The notes: a model not told the origin generated them from the letters alone. A DNA stretch of 10,946 nucleotides from Desulfovibrio sp. (GCA_014804915.1 JAAUYW010000034.1:5331-16276); one strand, 5' to 3'. Shown: positions 1 to 10,946, numbered from the stretch's first letter. Numbers and translations are program-made.

Positions 1-419
1 CGCATCTGGGCTTGCCCGAACTGGAGCGCGAGGCGGGCGAAAGCCAGGAAGTCGCCAATCTCGTTGAGCAGGAAGTGGCGCATCTGGCCAGCCTGACTCC
101 GGAATTGGCTCCGCCCGAGCCTGAACCCGTGGAAGAGGCGCCAGAGCCGGAACCGGTTGCAGAGCCCGAGCCGGAAAGGGAGCCTGCCGAGGACGAACAG
201 GACATACAGCCGCAACCGGAGCCGGAAGAGACAGGGGAAGAAACTCCTGAACCAATGGCAGCTCCTGCAGTCGCGCCTCTGGCCGCCCCGAGCCTGGCAG
301 AGCTGGAAGAAGAGCTGTTTCCGCTTGAGGAAGAGGCTTTGGAAGAACCCGAAACAAAGCAGCCTGCCCAAACTCCTGAAATTGATCCCAGGACTCTTTC
401 CGAAGGCGGATTTTTGTAA
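1..419 (+). CDS. C-terminal end of a probable FliH-like flagellar export protein (5' partial)
   Basis: The reading frame is open at the left edge (first full codon at base 3) and stops with TAA at 417-419, so only about the last 138 residues are seen. The first ~30 residues (starting HLGLPELEREAG) look helical and acidic. After that comes a low-complexity tail rich in Pro, Glu and Ala with PEPEP-type repeats, then a Glu/Leu-rich helix-like stretch (SLAELEEELFPLEEE) and the end DPRTLSEGGFL. No catalytic motif is visible. The identification rests on context: the next gene, 45 bases on and in the same frame, is fliI, and FliH, the regulator that binds the FliI ATPase at the export gate, is commonly encoded just before it. 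The conserved FliH core would lie outside the window. Alternatives are another flagellar protein or an unrelated acidic protein. The coding region is clear; the name is an inference. Confidence 0.5.
   Translation, partial: HLGLPELEREAGESQEVANLVEQEVAHLASLTPELAPPEPEPVEEAPEPEPVAEPEPEREPAEDEQDIQPQPEPEETGEETPEPMAAPAVAPLAAPSLAELEEELFPLEEEALEEPETKQPAQTPEIDPRTLSEGGFL
114..233 (+). repeat. Pro/Glu codon repeat inside the upstream gene
   Basis: This coding stretch is built from short degenerate repeats of Pro and Glu codons. The octamer gagccgga occurs at 144-151, 168-175 and 219-226, with near copies between. It encodes a (P-E)n-like acidic, presumably disordered linker. Repeats of this kind can change length by replication slippage, so the tail length may vary between strains. 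Confidence 0.6.
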
Positions 420-447
420 TTCTGGCCCGGGTGGCTGCCCGGCGCCA

Positions 448-457
448 GCTTGCAAGC
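448..457. repeat. 10-bp perfect palindrome just before the fliI start
   Basis: GCTTGCAAGC is a perfect palindrome 7 bases before the fliI ATG. It covers both the alternative TTG start at 450 and the place where a Shine-Dalgarno sequence would be expected. A shorter inverted repeat (CCGGG at 427-431, CCCGG at 438-442) lies just upstream. Chance occurrence is quite possible. Confidence 0.3.
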
Positions 458-464
458 GAAATAC

Positions 465-1976
465 ATGGAGACGCTGGTGAAGCTCGATCCCAAGGCCTGC
501 GCGCAATTGCTGCGCCAGAGTTCCCCGGTGAAACTATTCGGCAAGGTGAACAAGGTGGTCGGCCTGGTGGCGGAAGGAGGCGGTTTGCGCGCTCCGCTGG
601 GCGCAGTCTGCCATATGCTGCCTGACGGCGCCAGCGAGGGCATTGCAGCGGAAGTAGTCGGTTTTCGGGATAGCAACCTGCTGTTCATGCCCTACGGAGA
701 CATGCGCGGCATTCGTCCGGGCAGCCTGATTCGCAACACAAGCCTGCCCCCTGTTTTTCCGGTGGGCCCTGCCTTGCTCGGCCGGGCATTTGACGCCTTT
801 GGCTCCCCTCTCGACGCCGGCCCGAAAGTCAGCGCGGAGCTTTATTCTTCCCCGCTGCCTGCTGGTGAAAATGCAAAAGAGGATTTTGCGCGCCAGATGG
901 AGAGTCAGGCTCCATTTACGCCAGAATGGGCAGTCCAGGCAAAAAAACAATGGCAGCCCGAACTGGCGCCGCTCTACGCAGATCCGCCCAGTCCATTGAT
1001 GCGGCCGCGCATTACGGATTGCCTGGATGTGGGCGTACGCGCGATAAACAGCCTTATCACGCTGGGCAAGGGACAGCGCGTCGGCATCATGGCCGGTTCA
1101 GGCGTGGGCAAATCAACGCTGATGGGCATGATGGCCCGCTACACCAAGGCGGATGTGAACGTCATCGCCCTGATTGGCGAACGCGGCCGCGAAGTTGTGG
1201 AATTCATGGAGCGGGATCTGGGCCCTGAGGGCATGGCGCGCTCCGTGCTCGTGATTGCCACATCGGATCAATCCCCGCTTGTGCGCATGCGCGCCGCGTA
1301 CGCGGCTACATCTGTGGCCGAATATTTCCGCGACAAGGGCATGGATGTGCTTCTCATGATGGATTCTGTCACGCGTTTCGCAATGGCGGCCAGGGAGGTA
1401 GGCCTGGCCATTGGCGAGCCGCCTACCACCAAGGGCTATACGCCCTCGGTATTCGCGCAGCTCCCAAAGCTGCTTGAGCGCGCTGGCAGATCAAATACCG
1501 GCACAATCACAGGCATTTATACTGTGCTTGTGGATGGCGATGATTTCAATGAGCCAATCGCGGATTCTGTTCGCTCCATTCTGGATGGACATATAGTGCT
1601 TACGCGCGAGCTTGCGGATCAGGGTCATTTCCCGGCAATCGACGTGCTCCGCTCAATCAGCCGTTTGCGCTCTGACATTGTGCCCAGGGAGGATGTTATT
1701 GCCGGCCGGGTAGTAACGCGCAGGATGAGCACCTACCGTAAAGTCGAGGATATGGTCAATATCGGCGCGTATTCCAAGGGCAGCAACCCGGAGATCGATG
1801 AAGCCATAGCCGCCATGCCGGCAATCAATGCGTTTTTGTGCCAGGAAGTCGGCGATCCGCAAGATCTGGAGCAGTCCATGGCGCAATTGCGGGCGCTTGC
1901 CGGCAGCGAGGTTGCCGCCGCAAAGGCCGCTCCCCAGCGGGGCATGCCCGCGCCGCCTCGCGTGGCGGATCTGTAA
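465..1976 (+). CDS. fliI: Flagellum-specific type III export ATPase FliI
   Basis: FliI is the cytoplasmic hexameric ATPase that, with FliH and FliJ, helps load and unfold flagellar subunits at the export gate. The product (503 aa from ATG 465) has an N-terminal beta-barrel domain to about residue 100, a RecA/F1-beta-like ATPase core (about 173-430) and a C-terminal helical domain. The Walker A loop AGSGVGKST is at 210-218 (K216), the catalytic-Glu motif GERGREV at 238-244 (E239), and the Walker B strand VLLMMD ends at D300. The export-ATPase signatures PPTTKGYTPSVF and SILDGHIVL are present. These separate it from F1 beta; absence of virulence-gene neighbours favours FliI over an injectisome ATPase. 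About 40 residues (roughly 133-173) lie between the barrel and the core, explaining a length above the usual ~440-457. ATG 465 is preferred because the family-like sequence begins there; an in-frame TTG lies at 450. The ribosome site is weak, suggesting coupling to the upstream gene. fliJ does not follow. Confidence 0.96.
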   Translation: METLVKLDPKACAQLLRQSSPVKLFGKVNKVVGLVAEGGGLRAPLGAVCHMLPDGASEGIAAEVVGFRDSNLLFMPYGDMRGIRPGSLIRNTSLPPVFPVGPALLGRAFDAFGSPLDAGPKVSAELYSSPLPAGENAKEDFARQMESQAPFTPEWAVQAKKQWQPELAPLYADPPSPLMRPRITDCLDVGVRAINSLITLGKGQRVGIMAGSGVGKSTLMGMMARYTKADVNVIALIGERGREVVEFMERDLGPEGMARSVLVIATSDQSPLVRMRAAYAATSVAEYFRDKGMDVLLMMDSVTRFAMAAREVGLAIGEPPTTKGYTPSVFAQLPKLLERAGRSNTGTITGIYTVLVDGDDFNEPIADSVRSILDGHIVLTRELADQGHFPAIDVLRSISRLRSDIVPREDVIAGRVVTRRMSTYRKVEDMVNIGAYSKGSNPEIDEAIAAMPAINAFLCQEVGDPQDLEQSMAQLRALAGSEVAAAKAAPQRGMPAPPRVADL

Positions 1977-2072
1977 ACAAAGCTGCGATGGCAGCCGCAT
2001 CTGCAACCAGTGTCTTCGGGAACGCCAAATGGCAGCGCTTTCCAGGATTACTGAAATAGCTGGAGGGATGGG

Positions 2073-4403
2073 ATGGGTATAAAAACTGACAAAAGTCAGG
2101 ACAGATTCACGTTTCAGCGAATGGGCGGAATCGACCAGATCGTGATGGAGAATGATTACGACTGGCAAAACCTGGACAAACTGGACCCGAAACTCTGGAT
2201 GGCGCTGAGTTGCCCGATAGCTGGGCTTGAATTCAATCAGGCCACGCTCAAGCTGCTGGATGCGGATGGCGATGGCCGAATTCGGGCCCAGGAAGTGCGT
2301 GAGGCCGTAGCGTGGGTTTGTCAGCGCCTTGCCAGGCCCGCAAAACTGAAAGAAGGCAGCCATAGCCTGGCTCTGGCGGATTTGCGCGATGACACGCCTG
2401 AAGGACAGGCGCTTGCCTCCGCGCTGAAAATGGCCATGAAGGATGCGGACAACAAGGAAGCACTGACCATCCCCGAAATTGAAAAGACCCTGGCAAAAGC
2501 CTCGGATTACGGTTTCAATGGCGATGGCGTAATCACGCTTGAGTCTGTAGCAGAAGCAGCCAGGGAGAACGCAGCATATGCGAGCCTTGACGAATACTTG
2601 AGGCTTGGCATGGCCATTGTTGGCGCCAAAAAGGACGCTTCCGGTCATCCCGGCCTGGATGCGGATCTGGCCGGCGAGCTTGATGCGCGCATTCGGGCGA
2701 CCCAGGATTGGCGCGCCAAAATAAAGGCGCTTGATCTGCCCCTTGGCGAGGATACAGGCGAAGCCTGGGGGCTGCTCGAACAGCTGCAGCCAAAATTTGA
2801 GGATTATTTCAACCGTTGCCAGCTTGCCGCATACGCACCGGCCACTGCCTCACTGCTGGATGAAAGCTCGCTTCTGAAACAAATCGGCGCCGAGGATGCC
2901 GCTGCGCCGCTGGTGCTGAATCGCGAGGCGCTGCTTCCGCTGCCGCTTGCAAAGGTGAATGTGAACTGCGAGCTGAGTCTGGACAAAGACCTCAATCCGG
3001 CATGGAAACCGGAAATTGACAAATTCGCAACCCTGTTCACGCCGCTGCTTTCAGGCAAGAAAAAGCTGACCCAGGCAGACTGGAAGCAGATCTGGGAGCG
3101 GTTTGCGCCCTACGCAACCACACTGAATGCCAGACCGTCCTATCCGGCGCCAGCTGAAGACGCCACACGCGTGTCATTTCCCGGCTTGCCGGAAATGGCT
3201 GACGCGGCCGCCCAGGACGGCTTTGGCTGCGCCTGGGCGCCGCTGAATCCGGATCTCGCGCTGGAAGAGCTATCAGATGAACAGCTCGCTTCACTGCTGG
3301 ATGCCAGAACGGATTTCACAAAGGTGGTGGAGCTGGATCTGGCCGCTCCCCCGCTGGCTTCATTCCGGGATCTGCACAAGCTTTCGCTTTATAATGCATA
3401 TTTATATACTTTTCTCATGAATTTCGTTTCCTTCATGGATTTCTACAACCCTGAAAAGAAAGCGATTTTCCAGACTGGCACCCTGTATCTGAACAGCCAG
3501 GGCTGCATGCTGACTGTGCCGGTGCAGGAAATCGAAACCCACGCAGTACTGGCCGCGCCAAGTCATCTCTGTCTGATTTATTGCGAATGCGCGCGCACGG
3601 AAGCTGATGGATCCACCCGCAACATGACCATTGCCTCGGCCCTGACGCAGGGCAGCCTGGCGGCGTTGCTGGATGGACGGCATGGCCTGTTCATAGACAA
3701 TGACGGCAAGGAATGGGACACCCGCATAGCGCGCATTATCCACAATCCAATCAGCATTCGCGAGGCTGTCTGGTCGCCGTACATTCGGCTTGCCAATATG
3801 GCAAGCCAGCAAATCCAGAAATTCATTTCCAAAAAGGAAGAAGATGCGACACAGAAATTGACAGAGCATGCGACAACAATAGCGCAAGGCCAAAAACCTG
3901 CCGAGCCAAAGCAGGGATTTGATTTCGCAAAAGGGGCCGGCATATTCGCAGCCCTGGGCCTCGCGCTCAGCGCCGTCAGCGCTACCTTCGCCTATATCGC
4001 AAATTCCCTGGCATCGCTAGGCTGGCTCTGGCCGCTCGCGCTGGTTCTGGTGTTTATCTGCATTTCAGGGCCCTCGGTAGTGCTTGCGTGGCTAAAATTG
4101 CGCCAGCGCAGCCTGGGCCCGCTGCTTGACGCCTCCGGCTGGGCTGTAAACAAGGGAGCGCCAATCAATCTCGCGATGGGGGCATCGCTCACCAGCGTGG
4201 GCAAACTGCCGCCGAACGCGACCTGCGATCCGCATGATCCCTATAGCCTGCCCGGCAAGATGCTGGCCCGAAAATGGAAAATCCGCTTCTGGGTGACCAT
4301 TTTTCTGCTGCTTCTGGCCTGCCTGGGCGCTTTCGCGCTTTACTGGCATTTCATGGGAGAGCCAATCTGGCTGTTTGACTTGCGGGCCAAACTCGGAATC
4401 TAG
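2073..4403 (+). CDS. EF-hand-containing membrane protein of unknown function
   Basis: The 776-residue product starts at ATG 2073, six bases after a strong GGAGG (2062-2066). No signal peptide is visible. Residues 63-74 form a textbook EF-hand loop (D63, D65, D67, G68, I70, E74). Two degenerate loops follow: 124-135 keeps D124, D126 and E135 but has K128 at position 5; 147-158 keeps N149, D151, G152 and I154 but starts with Gly and ends with Ser. Residues 439-454 are rich in aromatic residues. Three hydrophobic helices are predicted at about 622-644, 650-674 and 738-760. The positive-inside rule puts the large N-terminal part and the 675-737 loop in the cytoplasm and the short C-terminus outside. 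N-terminal (LDKLDPKLWMALSCPIAGLEF) and mid-protein (NPISIREAVWSPY) stretches resemble a conserved family annotated elsewhere only as EF-hand proteins, from memory. A Ca2+-responsive membrane role is inference; no enzymatic motif was found. It lies 96 bases after fliI with no obvious terminator between them. Confidence 0.85.
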   Translation: MGIKTDKSQDRFTFQRMGGIDQIVMENDYDWQNLDKLDPKLWMALSCPIAGLEFNQATLKLLDADGDGRIRAQEVREAVAWVCQRLARPAKLKEGSHSLALADLRDDTPEGQALASALKMAMKDADNKEALTIPEIEKTLAKASDYGFNGDGVITLESVAEAARENAAYASLDEYLRLGMAIVGAKKDASGHPGLDADLAGELDARIRATQDWRAKIKALDLPLGEDTGEAWGLLEQLQPKFEDYFNRCQLAAYAPATASLLDESSLLKQIGAEDAAAPLVLNREALLPLPLAKVNVNCELSLDKDLNPAWKPEIDKFATLFTPLLSGKKKLTQADWKQIWERFAPYATTLNARPSYPAPAEDATRVSFPGLPEMADAAAQDGFGCAWAPLNPDLALEELSDEQLASLLDARTDFTKVVELDLAAPPLASFRDLHKLSLYNAYLYTFLMNFVSFMDFYNPEKKAIFQTGTLYLNSQGCMLTVPVQEIETHAVLAAPSHLCLIYCECARTEADGSTRNMTIASALTQGSLAALLDGRHGLFIDNDGKEWDTRIARIIHNPISIREAVWSPYIRLANMASQQIQKFISKKEEDATQKLTEHATTIAQGQKPAEPKQGFDFAKGAGIFAALGLALSAVSATFAYIANSLASLGWLWPLALVLVFICISGPSVVLAWLKLRQRSLGPLLDASGWAVNKGAPINLAMGASLTSVGKLPPNATCDPHDPYSLPGKMLARKWKIRFWVTIFLLLLACLGAFALYWHFMGEPIWLFDLRAKLGI

Positions 4404-4422
4404 GGCCCCGTCGCCCTGACGA

Positions 4423-4468
4423 GGCTCCAGCAGCCAGCCCTGGCCAAGAGACCGGATGGCCTGGAGCC
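4423..4468 (+). terminator. Hairpin after the EF-hand gene, possible terminator without a U tract
   Basis: GGCTCCAG (4423-4430) pairs with CTGGAGCC (4461-4468). After a two-base bulge, GCCA (4433-4436) pairs with TGGC (4457-4460), giving 12 base pairs around a 20-base loop. It starts 20 bases after the stop codon, a usual place for a terminator or a 3'-end-protecting stem. No run of T follows, so intrinsic termination is doubtful. Confidence 0.35.
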
Positions 4469-4502
4469 GCAGCCGAAACTGGGGGCATTGTGACGATATG
4501 CC

Positions 4503-8243
<3,741 letters not shown>

Positions 8244-8264
8244 AAAACGACCAGACAACAAAGT

Positions 8265-8285
8265 CGCGCCGGCACCACCGGCGCG
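8265..8285 (+). repeat. Strong GC hairpin after por
   Basis: CGCGCCGG (8265-8272) and CCGGCGCG (8278-8285) form a perfect 8-bp stem around the loop CACCA, 21 bases after the por stop codon. No T tract follows, so on its own it is more likely an mRNA 3'-end-stabilising stem or the first half of a two-part terminator. Confidence 0.6.
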
Positions 8286-8303
8286 TGCCTTCATGGCATG
8301 AAC

Positions 8304-8331
8304 AGGCGCGGCTCGGAGGTCGCGCCTTTTT
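8304..8331 (+). terminator. Rho-independent terminator between por and pta
   Basis: AGGCGCG (8304-8310) pairs with CGCGCCT (8321-8327) around a 10-base loop and runs straight into a five-T tract (8327-8331). This is a classic intrinsic terminator for por. It ends only 37 bases before the pta start codon, so it could instead act as a partial terminator setting the ratio of por to pta-ackA mRNA. Confidence 0.75.
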
Positions 8332-8368
8332 AATATAAATTCAGCGGAAATAATCCCGGGGAACAGGC

Positions 8369-10489
8369 ATGAAACATAGCGCATTATACATCACCAGCAC
8401 AGGCGCTAACAGCGGCAAAAGCGCGATCGCGCTTGGCACAATGCAAGCCATTTCGCGCTCAATGCAAAGAGTCGCCATTTTCCGCCCAATCATCGACCAG
8501 CCGCAGGTGGATTCGAAAGACCGCGACATCCTGCTGCTCTCCCAGCAATTCAGACTGGAGATGGATTATCTGGACATGTTCGCCTACACGGCGCAGGAAG
8601 CGAAAGCAATCATCAACCGCGGCTCGCGCAACCTGCTGATTGAGAATATAATCCAGAAATACAAGACGATTGAAAGCACCTATGATTTCACGCTCTGCAT
8701 AGGCACCGATTTTCTGGGCAAGGATCCGGTGCATGAGTTTGATCTCAATGCGGACATTGCGGCAAATCTTGGCTGCCCGGTCATGCTGGTGAGCAATGGC
8801 GAAAACCAGGATTACACCAATATCGTCGAATCCCTGCGCCTTACCCTGCAAAGCCTGCAGCCTTATGGCCTTGAAGTGCTCGCCAATGTCATCACCCACG
8901 CCAGCCTGACAGAAGCAGCCCTTGAGGAGCTGCGCAAACAGTTCGCAGTCAACAACCAGCCGGCCCTGATATACGCAATTCCCAATGATCCTGCGCTTTC
9001 CCGCGCCACCCTGAATGACATCGTAAAGGCCATTGACGCGCAGGTGCTCGCTGGCAAGGATCAGCTTGACGCGCAGGTCGGCGATTATCTGATTGCCGCA
9101 ATGCAGGTCAACAACTTCCTGGGCTATCTTGAGAAAGACCAGCTGATCATAACTCCGGGCGACCGGACGGATATAATCCTGGCCTCCATAGCTGCGAAAA
9201 TGTCTTCCAGTCTGCCCGACATTTCGGGCATTGTGCTCACTGGGGGACTCAATCCGCCAGATGTTGTTACAAAGCTCATCACTGGCGTGCATACTCCCCC
9301 TGTGCCTATTTTGCTGACAAAGGAGCACACTTACCGCACCCTGATGCGGCTGCAGGAAATTTACAGCACCATTGAACCAGGGGATACGCGCAAGATCAAC
9401 ACGGCGCTTGGCCTTTATGACAGGCATGTAAACAGCAATGAAATAATCTCGCGCCTGCTTGAAGAGCGCGTAGATAGCCGCATGACGCCAATGATGTTTG
9501 AATTTGACCTCATTGAACGCGCCAGAAACAACAAACAGAGGATAGTGCTGGCTGAAGGCGATGATGAGCGCATCCTGCGCGCAACGGACGTGCTCCTGCG
9601 CCGCGACGTGGCAGATCTCATCCTGCTTGGCAATATCGAGGCCATTCGCAGCAAGGCGAGCGCCCTGAATCTTGAAATAAGCGGCGCGAAACTTGTTGAT
9701 CCTGTCAATGCGAAAAACTTCAACGACTATGCCCACCAGTATTATGAATATCGCAAAGCCAAGGGCATAACTGAGGAACATGCCCGCGACATCATGGCGG
9801 ATGCGACATATTATGGCACAATGATGGTCAAACTGGGCGATGCTGACGGCATGGTTTCCGGCGCTGTCAATACCACAGCCCATACGATCCGCCCCGCATT
9901 CGAGTTCATCAAGACAAAGCCCGGCTTTTCGGTAGTCAGCTCCGTTTTCCTGATGTGCCTCAAGGATCGCGTGCTCGTCTTTGGCGACTGCGCGGTGAAT
10001 CCCAATCCCACGGCCCAGCAACTGGCCGAGATCGCCATCGCGTCGGCGCATACGGCTAAAGTCTTTGGAATTGTGCCGCGCGTAGCCATGCTCTCCTATT
10101 CCACAGGCACTTCCGGCAAGGGAGCGGATGTGGACGTAGTTGTGGAAGCGACAAAAATTGCCAGGGAGATGGCGCCAGATCTCGCGCTGGAAGGACCATT
10201 GCAATACGATGCAGCCATTGATCCCATTGTCGCGCGAACCAAGCTGCCTGGCAGCCAGGTGGCAGGCAAGGCCACTGTCTTCATTTTCCCGGATCTGAAT
10301 ACGGGCAACAACACCTACAAGGCAGTGCAGCGGGCGGCAGACGCAGTTGCCATCGGCCCGGTTCTGCAGGGCCTTAACAAGCCGGTCAACGATCTTTCCA
10401 GAGGATGCCTTGTGCCCGATATTGTCAATACTGTCGCAATCACGGCCATTCAGGCCGCTTCCGAAAAGAATCCTGACACCAGCTTCTAG
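8369..10489 (+). CDS. pta: Phosphate acetyltransferase, long three-domain form
   Basis: Pta converts acetyl-CoA and phosphate to acetyl phosphate and CoA in the cytoplasm, feeding acetate kinase. The 706-aa product has the long-form layout. An N-terminal BioD-like P-loop domain carries TGANSGKS at 11-18. A central DRTGG-type domain (about 210-330) includes GDRTD at 264-268. The catalytic PTA domain starts near residue 372. The catalytic domain shows EGDDERILRA (E396 onward), SYSTGTSGKG (576-585), GPLQYDAA (609-616), then the family blocks FIFPDLNTGN and KPVNDLSRG. Its length matches E. coli-type Pta (about 714) rather than the short 330-residue form. N-terminal and DRTGG domains are known to affect regulation and oligomerisation in such enzymes. 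ATG 8369 has only a modest ribosome site (GGGGA at 8358-8362). The terminator just upstream separates it from por; ackA follows after 35 bases, so pta-ackA form an operon. Confidence 0.97.
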   Translation: MKHSALYITSTGANSGKSAIALGTMQAISRSMQRVAIFRPIIDQPQVDSKDRDILLLSQQFRLEMDYLDMFAYTAQEAKAIINRGSRNLLIENIIQKYKTIESTYDFTLCIGTDFLGKDPVHEFDLNADIAANLGCPVMLVSNGENQDYTNIVESLRLTLQSLQPYGLEVLANVITHASLTEAALEELRKQFAVNNQPALIYAIPNDPALSRATLNDIVKAIDAQVLAGKDQLDAQVGDYLIAAMQVNNFLGYLEKDQLIITPGDRTDIILASIAAKMSSSLPDISGIVLTGGLNPPDVVTKLITGVHTPPVPILLTKEHTYRTLMRLQEIYSTIEPGDTRKINTALGLYDRHVNSNEIISRLLEERVDSRMTPMMFEFDLIERARNNKQRIVLAEGDDERILRATDVLLRRDVADLILLGNIEAIRSKASALNLEISGAKLVDPVNAKNFNDYAHQYYEYRKAKGITEEHARDIMADATYYGTMMVKLGDADGMVSGAVNTTAHTIRPAFEFIKTKPGFSVVSSVFLMCLKDRVLVFGDCAVNPNPTAQQLAEIAIASAHTAKVFGIVPRVAMLSYSTGTSGKGADVDVVVEATKIAREMAPDLALEGPLQYDAAIDPIVARTKLPGSQVAGKATVFIFPDLNTGNNTYKAVQRAADAVAIGPVLQGLNKPVNDLSRGCLVPDIVNTVAITAIQAASEKNPDTSF

Positions 10490-10524
10490 CGCTGGCCGCC
10501 ACCTTTAACCCGGGAAGGAAACGC

Positions 10525-10946
10525 ATGAAAATTCTGGTTATCAACGCTGGTTCATCTTCCTGCAAATACCAGCTCTTCAATATGGCGAACAAGGAAGTGC
10601 TCTGCTCCGGCATTGCCGAGCGCATTGGCCAGAGCCAGGGCAAGCTCATCCACAAGATCCTGCCGGATTCGAATCAGGAAAGGAAAATCATCAGGGAACA
10701 GGAATTTCCAACGCATGTGGAGGCCGTTGACCTCATAATCTCCCTGATGACCGATCCTGAAATCGGAGTCATCAAGAACAAGAACGAAATCACCGGCATT
10801 GGCCATCGCGTCCTTCATGGCGGCGAGGAAATCAGCAAGCCCGTGCTTGTGGACAAGCACGTCAAGGAGGTAATCAAGGCCAACATTCCGCTTGGGCCCC
10901 TGCACAATCCGGCAAACCTGATGGGCATTGAAGTTTGCGAAAAACT
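10525..10946 (+). CDS. ackA: Acetate kinase, N-terminal part (3' partial)
   Basis: AckA makes ATP and acetate from acetyl phosphate and ADP, the last step of the por-pta-ackA route. The frame opens at ATG 10525 after an AAGGAA-type ribosome site (around 10515-10520) and runs off the right edge after 140 full codons of an enzyme usually near 400. The N-terminal phosphate-binding motif VINAGSSSCKY contains N7 and S12. GHRVLHGG contains R95, matching the active-site Arg91 of the Methanosarcina enzyme. PLGPLHNPANLMGIE contains H127, matching His123. These are the expected motifs in the expected order. The downstream catalytic Asp and His lie outside the window. The 35-base gap after pta holds no terminator, supporting cotranscription. 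Confidence 0.96.
   Translation, partial: MKILVINAGSSSCKYQLFNMANKEVLCSGIAERIGQSQGKLIHKILPDSNQERKIIREQEFPTHVEAVDLIISLMTDPEIGVIKNKNEITGIGHRVLHGGEEISKPVLVDKHVKEVIKANIPLGPLHNPANLMGIEVCEK

Noticed and set aside
2029..2082. A 17-codon frame from ATG 2029 that overlaps the EF-hand gene start
   Set aside because: It is only the end of a frame running inside fliI, has no ribosome site of its own and no recognisable product.
1653..2648. A 331-codon open frame on the minus strand spanning the end of fliI and the start of the EF-hand gene
   Set aside because: It overlaps two supported + strand genes and its translation has no recognisable motif. It is treated as an antisense shadow.
4488..4493. TTGTGA as a Rex or CRP/FNR-type half-site
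   Set aside because: The matching TCACAA half is absent at the proper spacing, so a single hexamer is not evidence.
8459..10204. A 581-codon open frame on the minus strand
   Set aside because: It lies wholly opposite pta, whose product has clear family motifs along its length. The antisense translation shows no recognisable domain, so it is a by-product of codon bias.

Overview
The window looks like a chromosomal segment from an anaerobic, flagellated bacterium, most probably a sulfate reducer or close relative in the Desulfovibrionaceae. This rests on the long one-chain pyruvate:ferredoxin oxidoreductase, which reads very like the Desulfovibrio africanus enzyme as I remember it, on the long three-domain phosphotransacetylase followed by acetate kinase, and on FliI with a Pro/Glu-rich open frame just upstream. 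It is inference from remembered sequences, not a database search. All genes lie on the + strand and the composition is moderately GC-rich throughout. There is no RNA gene, CRISPR array, insertion sequence or phage gene that I can support.

Layout: (1) 1-1976, the end of a flagellar export operon: the acidic, Pro/Glu-rich C-terminus of a protein that is probably FliH, then the export ATPase gene fliI. (2) 2073-4403, a gene for a 776-residue membrane protein with one canonical and two degenerate EF-hand-like loops near the N-terminus and three predicted C-terminal membrane helices. I recognise it only as resembling a widespread uncharacterised family. It stands where fliJ would often be expected. 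(3) 4404-4679, a 276-base gap holding three inverted repeats and no convincing promoter. (4) 4680-8243, por (PFOR). (5) 8244-8368, a strong GC hairpin followed by a Rho-independent terminator. (6) 8369-10489, pta, and 10525 to the window end, the first 140 codons of ackA.

How the genes work together: PFOR oxidises pyruvate to acetyl-CoA, CO2 and reduced ferredoxin. Pta turns acetyl-CoA into acetyl phosphate, and AckA transfers that phosphate to ADP, giving ATP and acetate. The right half is therefore a compact pyruvate-to-acetate energy module. The left half is flagellar type III export plus a possible Ca2+-responsive membrane protein of unknown role.

I see no evidence of a wholly new multi-gene system. 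The points most worth a second look are the EF-hand membrane protein, the terminator and repeat arrangement between por and pta, the missing C-terminal extension of PFOR, and the insertion in FliI.
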